The notes beneath the pieces are model-generated. The model had not been told where the DNA came from, ran no database searches, and saw only the letters and a program-made list of their open reading frames with translations. The translations under genes were made by a program, and so were the position numbers. 13,253 nucleotides of DNA from NCBI GenBank assembly GCA_905236295.1, contig CAJOQF010000215.1, positions 1 through 13,253 on the forward strand, in the 5' to 3' direction. This stretch comes from an uncultured Eubacterium sp. (GTDB taxonomy: Bacteria > Bacillota > Clostridia > Lachnospirales > Lachnospiraceae). Positions 1 through 7,486 of the stretch are shown piece after piece; within the stretch, counting starts at the first letter, position 1, and each line of letters begins with the position of its first letter.

Positions 1-1887
1 ACGACAAATCCAACAAGTATTTCAGTTATAAAGGGAAGAACAAGCTCGGAGCTTGCAAACCTTAAGGTGTATGCAAATGTAACCGGGGGAAATAAATGTG
101 AGCTTGCAGCAACACTTGGCACGTCTGCCGGATCCGGAACGACGACTACTACTGCAGGCAATACCTATTATCTTTCGTCCAATTCAAGCAATGTTGTGCT
201 GACGGGATCAAATATGACGGTTACGGGTTCGGGAACAGTGACGTTGAGTATGAATTCGATGACCTATGGTATAGGTATATCTTCTGTTGAACCGTGGATA
301 AAGGATTGTACGATAACTCTTCCCCAGACGGATTATCTCTACACCGGAAGTCCGATAAAACCTTCACCGATAACGGTTACACTTGCCGGAATCACTCTTG
401 TGGAGGGAACAGATTATGTGGTGGATTATACCGACTGTACCGACGGTGGCAAAGCTACTATTACTATAGAAGGAAGAAATGATTTTGCTCTGGAGAATGC
501 TGACAATATAACTAACAAAAAAGCTTATATAGAAAAGACAGCCAATTTCAATATTGTCAGAAGGAATATTTCCGACACTAACATCAACCTCGAGTACACT
601 ACAGTAAATTACGAGGAAGGCAAAAAATATGAGCCAAAGGTCTATATTCACTGGCCTACTGAGCTTGGAAAATATCTTGTTGAGAAGACAGATTACGAGG
701 TTTCCTACGAGGATAATGACAAGGTCGGAACAGCGAAGGTTATAATCAAAGGATTGGTTTCATATCAGGGAACGGTCACAAAGACTTTTACTATAACGGG
801 AACTGATATTTCGAAAGCTACAGTTTCAGCCATACCTGACCAGCTCTACACAGGATCGGAGATCAAACCTTCGGTAACTGTAAAGCTCGAAGATAAGACT
901 TTGACTGAGGGTACGGATTATAACCTGACATATTCAAACAATAAAAATGTAGGAAACAATGCAACGGTTACAGTGACCGGAGCAGGAAATTATTCGGGAA
1001 AGACCACAGCAACATTCAGGATTACAAAAGCAAAACTTTCGGAGGCGACTATAACTCCTTTGGAAGATCAGGCTTATAAAGGCGGAATTGCAGTGGAGCC
1101 GGATCCGGTTATAACCTTAAACGGGTCAAAACTTGTAAAGGGTACTGATTACACATTGTCATATTCAAACAATTATCAGATGACATCCGTTTCGGGTTCT
1201 CCGGCAACAGTTAAGATCACCGGAAAGAACAATGTTGAGGGTGAAGCAACACTTAATTTCAACATCGTCTGCACCCACAACTGGTATCTCTCAAGCAGCA
1301 CTCCGGCGACTGTGTTTTCCAGCGGAGAAAACGTATATACCTGTTCACTCTGCGGAGAGACAAAAACGGAGACCATCCCAAAACTGGATCCGGATCTGAC
1401 GTGCCATTACAAGACCATCATAAAGAAGGGGTCTTACAGTAATCTTACTTTTTCGGATATCGCAGAGGGGGACGAAGTGGTAAGTGTCAAGTCCTCGAAC
1501 TCATCCGTTATCAATCCGAATGAACGCGAGAACGGAACTTACAGGCTATACGGAAACAAGATCGGCAAGGCAAATATTGTCGTGAAATTGGCGAGTGGAT
1601 ATACGCACAAACATCTTATATATGTAACTAAGGATGGAAAACTTGCCACTACATCCGTAAAGCTTAACAAGACCAAGAAGACCATAAAAGTCGGAAAGAG
1701 TTTTAAGCTTAAAGCTACGGTGAAGCCGGCTGAAACTACCGACAGTCTTACATTTACATCTTCTAATACAAAGATTGCAAAAGTAGGAAAGACATCCGGC
1801 AAGGTGACAGGCAAGAAAGCAGGCACCTGCAAGATAAAAGCAAAGAGCGGTAAGAAGACCGCAACGTGCGTTGTAACGGTTAAATAA
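1..1887 (+). CDS. Surface/secreted Ig-like repeat protein with C-terminal Big_2 domain (5' partial)
   Basis: The reading frame is open from base 1, so this is the last 628 residues of a longer protein; the GTG at 67 is internal and not a credible start. A Ser/Thr-rich stretch (about residues 25-95) is followed by four diverged Ig-like repeats (about 102-423) with the pattern YTG..I.P..V.L....L..GTDY...Y..N..VG.ATV.I.G...Y.G. Next comes a module with C424-T-H426 and C448-S-L-C451, then a Big_2-like segment (about 465-550) and a clear Lys-rich Big_2 domain (about 551-628). Such domains are common in clostridial surface and adhesin-like proteins. No LPXTG motif, SLH domain or C-terminal membrane anchor is seen, so any wall attachment must lie upstream or be non-covalent. 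The ligand is unknown. The gene ends at its own terminator and looks unrelated in function to the butyrate genes. Confidence 0.85.
   Translation, partial: TTNPTSISVIKGRTSSELANLKVYANVTGGNKCELAATLGTSAGSGTTTTTAGNTYYLSSNSSNVVLTGSNMTVTGSGTVTLSMNSMTYGIGISSVEPWIKDCTITLPQTDYLYTGSPIKPSPITVTLAGITLVEGTDYVVDYTDCTDGGKATITIEGRNDFALENADNITNKKAYIEKTANFNIVRRNISDTNINLEYTTVNYEEGKKYEPKVYIHWPTELGKYLVEKTDYEVSYEDNDKVGTAKVIIKGLVSYQGTVTKTFTITGTDISKATVSAIPDQLYTGSEIKPSVTVKLEDKTLTEGTDYNLTYSNNKNVGNNATVTVTGAGNYSGKTTATFRITKAKLSEATITPLEDQAYKGGIAVEPDPVITLNGSKLVKGTDYTLSYSNNYQMTSVSGSPATVKITGKNNVEGEATLNFNIVCTHNWYLSSSTPATVFSSGENVYTCSLCGETKTETIPKLDPDLTCHYKTIIKKGSYSNLTFSDIAEGDEVVSVKSSNSSVINPNERENGTYRLYGNKIGKANIVVKLASGYTHKHLIYVTKDGKLATTSVKLNKTKKTIKVGKSFKLKATVKPAETTDSLTFTSSNTKIAKVGKTSGKVTGKKAGTCKIKAKSGKKTATCVVTVK
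304..1269 (+). repeat. Four diverged Ig-like protein repeats
   Basis: Four units of about 75-88 codons lie at roughly 304-567, 568-810, 811-1040 and 1041-1269. Units 1, 3 and 4 share a Y.G..I.P-like opening (YTGSPIKP, YTGSEIKP, YKGGIAVEP), and units 1, 3 and 4 carry GTDY while unit 2 has KTDY. The similarity is at protein level and the DNA is well diverged, so this is an old domain duplication rather than a recent tandem array. Confidence 0.6.
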
Positions 1888-1899
1888 TTTTAGCTTATA

Positions 1900-1935
1900 C
1901 AATCCCGGGGAACACAAGAGTTCCCGGGATTTTTT
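1900..1935 (+). terminator. Intrinsic terminator after the surface protein gene
   Basis: A GC-rich stem pairs ATCCCGGG(G)AAC with GTTCCCGGGAT, with one bulged G and a 6-7 base loop. It is followed by a run of T to 1935. It lies 12 bases after the stop codon and separates the surface protein from the butyrate cluster. Confidence 0.9.
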
Positions 1936-1967
1936 CTGAATTATTTTTTAATTCTTTTATCTTTCTG

Positions 1968-1996
1968 TTTACAAATAATTTTTATCGTGCTAATAT
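1968..1996 (+). promoter_or_regulatory. Sigma-A-type promoter of thl
   Basis: TTTACA (1968-1973) and TAATAT (1991-1996) are separated by exactly 17 bases. A TGC just before the -10 box also makes it an extended -10 (TGn). Transcription would start near 2003, giving a leader of about 60 bases. A short inverted repeat, ACCG-TT-CGGT (2000-2009), sits on the predicted start; its meaning is unknown. This is the best promoter match in the window and fits a highly expressed fermentation gene. Confidence 0.8.
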
Positions 1997-2063
1997 TAAA
2001 CCGTTCGGTCGATGGTAGTTTTTGACTGATAACTAATTATTCAAAAAAAGGAGACGAAGAGAA

Positions 2064-3254
2064 ATGGCAAAAGAAGTAGTAATTGCAAGTGCTTGTCGTA
2101 CAGCAATCGGTAAGATGGGTGGACAGTTTGCTAACACACCTGCAGTAGAGCTCGGATCAGTTGTTATCAAAGAGGCTGTTAAGAGAGCTGGCATCAAGCC
2201 GGAGCAGGTAGATGAGGTTATGATGGGATGCGTTATCCAGGCTAGTCTTGGACAGAACCCGGCTCGTCAGGCTTCTATCAACGCTGGTATTCCGGAGGAT
2301 GTTCCGGCATTCACTCTCAATGTTGTCTGCGGTTCAGGTCTTAAGTGCGTGAACGAAGCAGCTAACATGATCATGGCAGGCCAGGCAGACATCGTTGTTG
2401 CCGGTGGTATGGAGAACATGTCACAGGGACCTTACGCTTTAAAGAAAGCTCGTTTCGGATATAGAATGAACAACTCTACAGTTATTGACTGTATGGTAAA
2501 TGATGCACTTTGGGATGCATTCAACAACTATCACATGATGATCACTGCTGAGAACATAAACGATCAGTGGAAGCTCACAAGAGAAGAGCTCGATGAGTTC
2601 GCTGCTAAGTCACAGCAGAAGGCTATCGCAGCACAGGAGAACGGCGCGTTTGATGATGAGATCGTTCCTGTATCTGTAAAGGTTAAGAAAGATATCGTTG
2701 AGATCACAAAGGATGAGGGACCGCGTGCAGGTACTACTGTTGAGACTCTTTCTAAGCTTAAATGCTGCTCTGGTAAAGAGGGCGGACTTGTTACAGCTGG
2801 TAACGCATCTGGTATCAATGATGGTGCTGCAGCAGTTGTTGTTATGTCAGCTGAGAAGGCTAAAGAGCTTGGCGTTAAGCCGCTTGCTAAGTTCGTAGCA
2901 GGTGCTCTTGGCGGATGCGATCCTAAGATCATGGGTATCGGACCTGTTCCGGCTACAAAGAAAGCTATGAAGATCGCTGGTATCGACGACATCAACGCAT
3001 TCGATGTTATCGAGGCTAACGAGGCATTTGCTTCACAGTCTGTAGCTGTTCAGAAAGAGCTCGGATTCAAGGACGAGGTTCTCAACCCGAACGGTGGTGC
3101 TATCGCACTCGGACATCCGGTTGGAGCTTCAGGATGCCGTATCCTTGTTACTCTTCTCTATGATCTTCAGCACAATCCGGATGCTAAGCTTGGTCTTGCT
3201 ACACTTTGCATCGGTGGTGGAATGGGCTGCGCAACAATCGTTGAGAAGTGCTAA
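2064..3254 (+). CDS. thl: Acetyl-CoA C-acetyltransferase (thiolase)
   Basis: Condenses two acetyl-CoA to acetoacetyl-CoA, the entry step of butyrate synthesis; cytoplasmic, normally a tetramer. At 396 residues it has the usual length for biosynthetic thiolases. The nucleophilic cysteine is C89 in [10 protein letters not shown]. The GHPVGASG motif gives H351, and the second catalytic cysteine is C382 in CIGGGMG. The family features NEAFA and GGMENMS are also present. ATG 2064 follows AGGAG (2049-2053) by 10 bases. The context with hbd, bcd and etf supports the synthetic rather than the fatty-acid-degrading direction. A redox-sensitive disulfide between the two active-site cysteines is known for the Clostridium acetobutylicum enzyme; both cysteines exist here, but whether the switch operates cannot be seen. 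The gene has its own promoter and a terminator hairpin just downstream. Confidence 0.97.
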   Translation: MAKEVVIASACRTAIGKMGGQFANTPAVELGSVVIKEAVKRAGIKPEQVDEVMMGCVIQASLGQNPARQASINAGIPEDVPAFTLNVVCGSGLKCVNEAANMIMAGQADIVVAGGMENMSQGPYALKKARFGYRMNNSTVIDCMVNDALWDAFNNYHMMITAENINDQWKLTREELDEFAAKSQQKAIAAQENGAFDDEIVPVSVKVKKDIVEITKDEGPRAGTTVETLSKLKCCSGKEGGLVTAGNASGINDGAAAVVVMSAEKAKELGVKPLAKFVAGALGGCDPKIMGIGPVPATKKAMKIAGIDDINAFDVIEANEAFASQSVAVQKELGFKDEVLNPNGGAIALGHPVGASGCRILVTLLYDLQHNPDAKLGLATLCIGGGMGCATIVEKC

Positions 3255-3275
3255 TCAAACCTAATTTGTAATTTT

Positions 3276-3313
3276 TGAAAAGCGAGGAGCAATCCTTCTC
3301 GCTTTTCATTTTT
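3276..3313 (+). terminator. Intrinsic terminator between thl and hbd
   Basis: TGAAAAGCGAG (3276-3286) pairs perfectly with CTCGCTTTTCA (3298-3308). Three more inner pairs (one G-U) leave a 5-base loop, CAATC. TTTTT follows at 3309-3313. It lies 21 bases after the thl stop and inside what would otherwise be read as one operon, so it should stop or attenuate thl transcripts. Confidence 0.85.
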
Positions 3314-3339
3314 GACACGATTGTTATAAAATTAACAAT
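3303..3339 (+). promoter_or_regulatory. Probable promoter region of hbd-bcd-etfBA
   Basis: Two overlapping readings are possible. TTTTCA (3303-3308), 16 bases, TATAAA (3325-3330) gives fair boxes with good spacing. TTGACA (3312-3317) is a perfect -35 box, but the best -10 at the right distance is only AACAAT (3334-3339, 16-base spacer). A promoter is expected because a terminator lies directly upstream and a Rex-like operator overlaps the -10 region. The exact boxes cannot be settled from sequence. Confidence 0.45.
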
Positions 3340-3340
3340 C
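3319..3340. promoter_or_regulatory. Rex-type operator upstream of hbd
   Basis: A perfect 8-base inverted repeat, GATTGTTA / TAACAATC, flanks TAAAAT. Its core TTGTTATAAAATTAACAA matches 13 of 14 defined positions of the Rex consensus known from Firmicutes (TTGTTAANNNNTTAACAA). Rex is an NADH/NAD+-sensing repressor that controls butyryl-CoA genes in clostridia. The site covers the likely -10 region of hbd, as expected for repression when NADH is low. No rex gene is in the window. Confidence 0.75.
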
Positions 3341-3373
3341 TTGCATTTTACATCTAAGCAGGAGGAAAAAAGA

Positions 3374-4213
3374 ATGAAAGTTGGAGTTATTGGAGCCGGC
3401 ACAATGGGATCCGGCATTGCTCAGACATTTGCACAGACTGACGGATATGAAGTATTCTTGTGTGACATCAATGATGAGTTTGCGGCTAACGGAAAGAAAA
3501 AGATAGCTAAGGGATTTGAGAAACGTGTCGCTAAAGGTAAGATGGAGCAGGCTGACGCAGACGCTATACTTGCAAAGATCACCACAGGCACAAAGGAAAT
3601 CTGCAAAGACTGCGATTTGATAGTTGAGGCAGCTATCGAGAATCTTGAGATAAAGCAGCAGACTTTCAAGGAGCTGCAGGATATTTGTAAGAAGGATGCC
3701 ATCTTCGCTACAAATACATCGTCTCTTTCAATAACAGCTATAGCACAGGGATTGGACAGACCGCTTATCGGTATGCACTTCTTCAATCCGGCACCTGTAA
3801 TGAAGCTTATCGAGGTTATCGCCGGACTCAACACACCGGCAGATCTTGTTGAGAAGATCAAGAAGATCTCAGAGAATATCGGTAAGACTCCGGTACAGGT
3901 TGAGGAAGCAGCAGGATTCGTTGTTAACAGAATCCTTGTTCCTATGATAAACGAGGCAGTTGGTATCTACGCTGACGGAGTTGCATCTGTTGAGGGTATC
4001 GATACTGCTATGAAACTCGGTGCAAATCATCCGATGGGACCGCTCGCACTTGGTGATCTTATCGGACTTGACGTATGCCTTGCAATTATGGAAGTTCTCT
4101 ACAATGAGTTTGGAGATCCGAAGTACAGACCGCATCCACTTCTTCGCAAGATGGTTCGCGGAGGCAAGCTTGGTATGAAGACAGGCGTAGGTTTCTACGA
4201 TTATAGTAAATAA
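3374..4213 (+). CDS. hbd: 3-hydroxybutyryl-CoA dehydrogenase
   Basis: Reduces acetoacetyl-CoA to 3-hydroxybutyryl-CoA with NAD(P)H, the second step of butyrate synthesis. The 279 residues match the family length of about 280. The Rossmann nucleotide loop GAGTMG is at residues 7-12. Expected catalytic residues are S116 (in NTSS), H135 and E147 (in [15 protein letters not shown]) and N185 (GFVVNRIL). The C-terminal dimerisation domain ends in the family signature [14 protein letters not shown] 3374 is chosen because AGGAGG (3360-3365) lies 8 bases upstream. An in-frame TTG at 3275 would start inside the terminator hairpin and is rejected. bcd follows after 21 bases. Expression is probably under Rex control through the operator at 3319-3340. 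Confidence 0.96.
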   Translation: MKVGVIGAGTMGSGIAQTFAQTDGYEVFLCDINDEFAANGKKKIAKGFEKRVAKGKMEQADADAILAKITTGTKEICKDCDLIVEAAIENLEIKQQTFKELQDICKKDAIFATNTSSLSITAIAQGLDRPLIGMHFFNPAPVMKLIEVIAGLNTPADLVEKIKKISENIGKTPVQVEEAAGFVVNRILVPMINEAVGIYADGVASVEGIDTAMKLGANHPMGPLALGDLIGLDVCLAIMEVLYNEFGDPKYRPHPLLRKMVRGGKLGMKTGVGFYDYSK

Positions 4214-4234
4214 AACATTAACGGAGGTACAATA

Positions 4235-5386
4235 ATGGATTTCGCATTATCAGAAAAGCACGAAATGGCGAGAACACTCTTCAGAGAGTTCGCCGAGACT
4301 GAGGTTAAGCCGCTCGCTCAGGAAGTTGACGAGGAGGAGCGTTTCCCGGTAGAGACAGTTGAGAAGATGGCTAAGGCCGGATTCCTCGGAATTCCGATTC
4401 CGAAGGAGTATGGCGGACAGGGTTGTGATATCCTCACATACGCTATGTGCGTAGAGGAGCTCTCAAAAGTCTGCGGTACTACAGGCGTTATAGTTTCAGC
4501 ACACACATCTCTTTGCTGTGACCCGATCCTTACATTCGGTACAGAAGAGCAGAAGAAGAAATATTTACCGGATCTCGCATCAGGAAAGAAACTCGGTGCT
4601 TTCGGTCTTACAGAGCCGGGCGCCGGTACAGATGCTCAGGGACAGCAGACAAAGGCTGTTCTCGATGGAGATGAGTGGGTACTTAACGGATCTAAGTGCT
4701 TTATCACAAACGGAAGCTACGCTGACGTTTATATCGTAATCGCTGTTACAGGCAAGGTTGAGAAGCGCGGTAAGATGATGAAAGAGATCTCAGCTTTCAT
4801 CGTTGAGAAGGGAACACCTGGATTCACATTCGGTACAAAAGAGAAGAAGATGGGTATCCGCGGATCAGCTACTTACGAGCTTATTTTCCAGGATTGCCGT
4901 ATCCCGAAGGATGCACTTCTCGGACAGAAGGGCAAGGGATTCAACATCGCTATGCACACCCTCGATGGTGGACGTATCGGTATCGCTGCTCAGGCACTCG
5001 GACTTGGCGAGGGAGCTCTCGAGACAACGATCAATTACGTTAAAGAGAGAAAGCAGTTCGGCAGAACTATCGGACAGTTCCAGAATACTCAGTTCCAGCT
5101 TGCTGACATGTCTACAAAGATGCAGGCAGCACAGCTCATGGTTTACAGAGCAGCATTTGCTAAGGATACCAAGAAAGAATATGGCTTCGAGGCAGCACAG
5201 GCTAAGCTTTATGCAGCTGAGGCAGCTATGGAAGTTACCACAAAGGCTGTACAGCTTCACGGTGGATACGGATACATCAGAGAGTATGATGTTGAGCGCA
5301 TGATGCGTGATGCAAAGATCACAGAGATTTACGAGGGAACTTCAGAGGTTCAGCGTATGGTTATCTCTGCAAATATATTGAGATAA
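4235..5386 (+). CDS. bcd: Butyryl-CoA dehydrogenase
   Basis: An FAD enzyme of the acyl-CoA dehydrogenase family that reduces crotonyl-CoA to butyryl-CoA. It is 383 residues long, as usual for Bcd. The flavin/substrate motif FGLTEPGAGTDA lies near residue 127, with FITNGSYADVYIV further on. The catalytic base is E367 in IYEGTSEVQR, the same position as in the Megasphaera elsdenii enzyme. GGGG(Y/F)-type flavin contacts appear as LHGGYGYIREY. The gene is directly followed by etfB and etfA, the order typical of the Bcd/Etf complex that couples crotonyl-CoA reduction by NADH to ferredoxin reduction; bifurcation is inferred from context and not visible in Bcd itself. ATG 4235 follows GGAGGT (4223-4228) by 6 bases. 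Confidence 0.96.
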   Translation: MDFALSEKHEMARTLFREFAETEVKPLAQEVDEEERFPVETVEKMAKAGFLGIPIPKEYGGQGCDILTYAMCVEELSKVCGTTGVIVSAHTSLCCDPILTFGTEEQKKKYLPDLASGKKLGAFGLTEPGAGTDAQGQQTKAVLDGDEWVLNGSKCFITNGSYADVYIVIAVTGKVEKRGKMMKEISAFIVEKGTPGFTFGTKEKKMGIRGSATYELIFQDCRIPKDALLGQKGKGFNIAMHTLDGGRIGIAAQALGLGEGALETTINYVKERKQFGRTIGQFQNTQFQLADMSTKMQAAQLMVYRAAFAKDTKKEYGFEAAQAKLYAAEAAMEVTTKAVQLHGGYGYIREYDVERMMRDAKITEIYEGTSEVQRMVISANILR

Positions 5387-5403
5387 TTTAAGGAGGAATA
5401 GAC

Positions 5404-6198
5404 GTGAAAGTAGTAGTATGTATAAAGCAGGTGCCGGATACAGCAGGCGGAGTTGAGTTCAATCCGGACGGTACCTTAAACAGAGCTGCGATGCTTGCAA
5501 TCATGAACCCTGATGACAAGGCAGGACTTGAGGCAGCACTCAGACTTAAGGATCAGTATGGTGCAGAGGTTACAGTTGTAACAATGGGACTTCCGAAGGC
5601 TTCTGCAGTATTAAAAGAAGCACTTGCTATGGGCGCAGACAAGGCTATCCTTGTTACAGACCGCGTTCTCGGTGGTGCAGATACATGGGCAACATCAACA
5701 ACACTTGCAGGTGCACTCAGAAACCTCGACTATGATATCGTTATCACAGGTCGTCAGGCTATCGACGGTGATACAGCTCAGGTTGGTCCGCAGATAGCAG
5801 AGCACCTTGGACTTCCTGTAATCTCTTATACACAGGAGCTTAAGGTTGAGGGAGATTCAGTTGTTGTTAAGCGTCAGTTTGACGACAGATACCATATGCT
5901 CAAGGCAAAGATGCCTGTACTTTGTACAGCACTTGCAGAGCTCAATGATCCTCGTTATATGACACCGGGCGGAATCTTCGATGCATGTGATCCGGACAAC
6001 GGAAAGATAACTACATGGGGCAGAGCAGACCTTAAGGACATCGATGATTCAAACCTCGGATTAAATGGTTCACCTACAAAGATCGCAAGAGCATCCGATA
6101 AGGTAAGAAAGGGTGCAGGCGAGAAGGTAGTACCGGATACTGCTGAAGAGTGCGTATCTTACATAATGGATAAACTTCTTACAAAGCATGTTATCTAA
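5404..6198 (+). CDS. etfB: Electron transfer flavoprotein, beta subunit
   Basis: Small subunit of the ETF that works with Bcd; 264 residues. It opens with the EtfB signature MKVVVCIKQVPDT. The segment GRQAIDGDTAQVGP (residues 116-129) is the loop that in bifurcating clostridial-type ETFs holds the second FAD in place of the AMP of respiratory ETFs. This supports a role in electron bifurcation from NADH to ferredoxin and crotonyl-CoA. The start is GTG 5404, fixed by AGGAGG (5391-5396) 7 bases upstream and by the immediate KVVVCIKQVPDT homology. It lies 17 bases after bcd and 29 bases before etfA, so the three are almost certainly co-transcribed. Confidence 0.95.
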   Translation: MKVVVCIKQVPDTAGGVEFNPDGTLNRAAMLAIMNPDDKAGLEAALRLKDQYGAEVTVVTMGLPKASAVLKEALAMGADKAILVTDRVLGGADTWATSTTLAGALRNLDYDIVITGRQAIDGDTAQVGPQIAEHLGLPVISYTQELKVEGDSVVVKRQFDDRYHMLKAKMPVLCTALAELNDPRYMTPGGIFDACDPDNGKITTWGRADLKDIDDSNLGLNGSPTKIARASDKVRKGAGEKVVPDTAEECVSYIMDKLLTKHVI

Positions 6199-6227
6199 TA
6201 ACGAAATAACGAAAGGATGAATATATA

Positions 6228-7295
6228 ATGGGTGCAATGACAAATGAACAGATCGCGCAGTACAAAGACGTATTCGTTTTTGCACAGCAGGTCGATGGAG
6301 AATTAAGCGGTATCGCTTTAGAACTTACGAGTGAGGCTACAAGACTTGCAGCTAATCTCGATAATGCAAAGGTTAAGGCCGTTCTTGTCGGTGACAATGT
6401 AAAGGGTCTTGCTGATCAGCTTGCAGAGTATGGTGCAGATGAGGTTATCGTAGTTGAGGATCCGATCCTCAAAGAGTACATGACAGAGCCTTACACACAT
6501 GCTCTCGCATCAGTGATCAATGAGTTTAAGCCGGAGATCATGCTCGTTGGAGCTACAGCTATCGGTCGTGACCTTGGTCCTTGTGTATCAGCCAGAGTAG
6601 CAACAGGTCTTACTGCTGACTGTACAATGCTTGAGATCGGTGACTTCCCGCTTAATCCTATGCCGGGCAGAGAGCAGAAGCACAAACAGCTTCTTATGAC
6701 TCGTCCTGCTTTCGGTGGAAACACTATCGCTACTATCGCTTGCCCGGACAACCGTCCGCAGATGGCAACAGTACGTCCCGGTGTTATGCAGAGAATTGAG
6801 CCAAAGAAGGGTGCTAAGGCAAACGTAGTAGAGTTCAAGGTAGACTTCAAGAAAGACAACAAGTACGTAGAGATCCTCGAGGTTGTTAAGAACGTATCTG
6901 ACGTTGTTGATATCATGGATGCAAAGATCCTTGTATCCGGTGGTCGTGGCGTTGGTTCACCGGAGAACTTCGCTATCCTTGATGATCTTGCAGCAGCGAT
7001 CGGTGGAACAGTATCATGCTCTCGTGCCGTTGTTGATTCAGGCTGGAAGCCGAAAGATCTTCAGGTTGGACAGACAGGAAAGACTGTACGTCCGAACGTA
7101 TACTTTGCAATCGGTATCTCAGGTGCTATCCAGCACGTTGCAGGTATGGAGGAGTCTGACATCATCATCGCTATCAACAAGGATGAGGATGCTCCGATCT
7201 TCGACGTAGCTGACTACGGTGTTGTAGGTGACCTCAACAAGGTTGTACCGCTTCTTACTGAGGCTATCAAGGCAGAAGTTGCTAAGAAGCAGTAA
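6228..7295 (+). CDS. etfA: Electron transfer flavoprotein, alpha subunit
   Basis: Large subunit of the ETF partner of Bcd; 355 residues. The N-terminal domain (about 14-200) packs with EtfB. The C-terminal FAD domain (about 232-355) shows the full family pattern: SGGRGVGSPENF (237-248), SRAVVDSGW (265-273), VGQTGKTVRPNVYFAIGISG (280-299), QHVAGM (302-307) and INKDEDAPIF (316-325). There is no N-terminal ferredoxin domain of the kind fused to some EtfA proteins. ATG 6228 is preferred because AAAGGA (6212-6217) lies 10 bases upstream; a second in-frame ATG at 6237 is too far from it. This site is weaker than those of the other genes in the cluster. A terminator closes the unit. Confidence 0.95.
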   Translation: MGAMTNEQIAQYKDVFVFAQQVDGELSGIALELTSEATRLAANLDNAKVKAVLVGDNVKGLADQLAEYGADEVIVVEDPILKEYMTEPYTHALASVINEFKPEIMLVGATAIGRDLGPCVSARVATGLTADCTMLEIGDFPLNPMPGREQKHKQLLMTRPAFGGNTIATIACPDNRPQMATVRPGVMQRIEPKKGAKANVVEFKVDFKKDNKYVEILEVVKNVSDVVDIMDAKILVSGGRGVGSPENFAILDDLAAAIGGTVSCSRAVVDSGWKPKDLQVGQTGKTVRPNVYFAIGISGAIQHVAGMEESDIIIAINKDEDAPIFDVADYGVVGDLNKVVPLLTEAIKAEVAKKQ

Positions 7296-7330
7296 TATAT
7301 ACAGTAAATAAAGTAAATGATGCATTGAGT

Positions 7331-7362
7331 AAAGAGCTGTCCGCTTTTTGGGCAGCTCTTTT
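7331..7362 (+). terminator. Intrinsic terminator after etfA
   Basis: AAAGAGCTGTCC (7331-7342) pairs over 12 positions (one G-U) with GGGCAGCTCTTT (7350-7361) around a 7-base loop. The T tract after the stem is short (CTCTTTTAT), so some read-through is possible. It lies 35 bases after the etfA stop and ends the butyrate cluster. Confidence 0.8.
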
Positions 7363-7372
7363 ATCGTGGTGC

Positions 7373-7401
7373 TTGAAAATCATAGCTTTTTTTAGTAAAA
7401 T
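7373..7401 (+). promoter_or_regulatory. Sigma-A-type promoter of the 751-residue protein gene
   Basis: TTGAAA (7373-7378) and TAAAAT (7396-7401) are separated by exactly 17 bases; each differs from consensus at one position. It lies just after the etfA terminator. Transcription would start near 7408, giving a leader of about 80 bases. Confidence 0.7.
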
Positions 7402-7432
7402 AATAATAATTATACGAAAAATCTGCGAAGTT

Positions 7433-7461
7433 TGAATCTGTTGTTTGATTTGTCAGATTCA
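7433..7461. promoter_or_regulatory. Inverted repeat in the leader of the 751-residue protein gene
   Basis: TGAATCTG (7433-7440) and CAGATTCA (7454-7461) form a perfect 8-base inverted repeat around a 13-base T-rich loop, about 25 bases before the start codon. It could be a leader hairpin or a protein-binding site. No T tract follows, so it is not a terminator. Confidence 0.35.
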
Positions 7462-7486
7462 TACGGAGATTTAGAACGGAGAGTCA

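Noticed and set aside
2564..2995. 143-codon antisense frame opposite thl
   Set aside because: Low-complexity Ser/Thr/Pro/Ala product caused by codon bias of the strongly conserved thl; no ribosome binding site or family match. The other antisense frames (1546-1917, 3421-3861, 6491-6916, 10634-11042, 11367-11723) were rejected for the same reason.
3275..3373. N-terminal extension of hbd starting at TTG 3275
   Set aside because: It begins inside the thl terminator hairpin, runs through the Rex-like operator and the AGGAGG site, and adds 33 residues absent from this enzyme family. ATG 3374 opens directly with the Rossmann strand.
4803..5303. 166-codon open frame in +3 relative to bcd
   Set aside because: It lies wholly within bcd, whose frame has complete family motifs including the catalytic glutamate; the product is Ser/Arg-rich without any recognised domain. 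It is a shadow frame.
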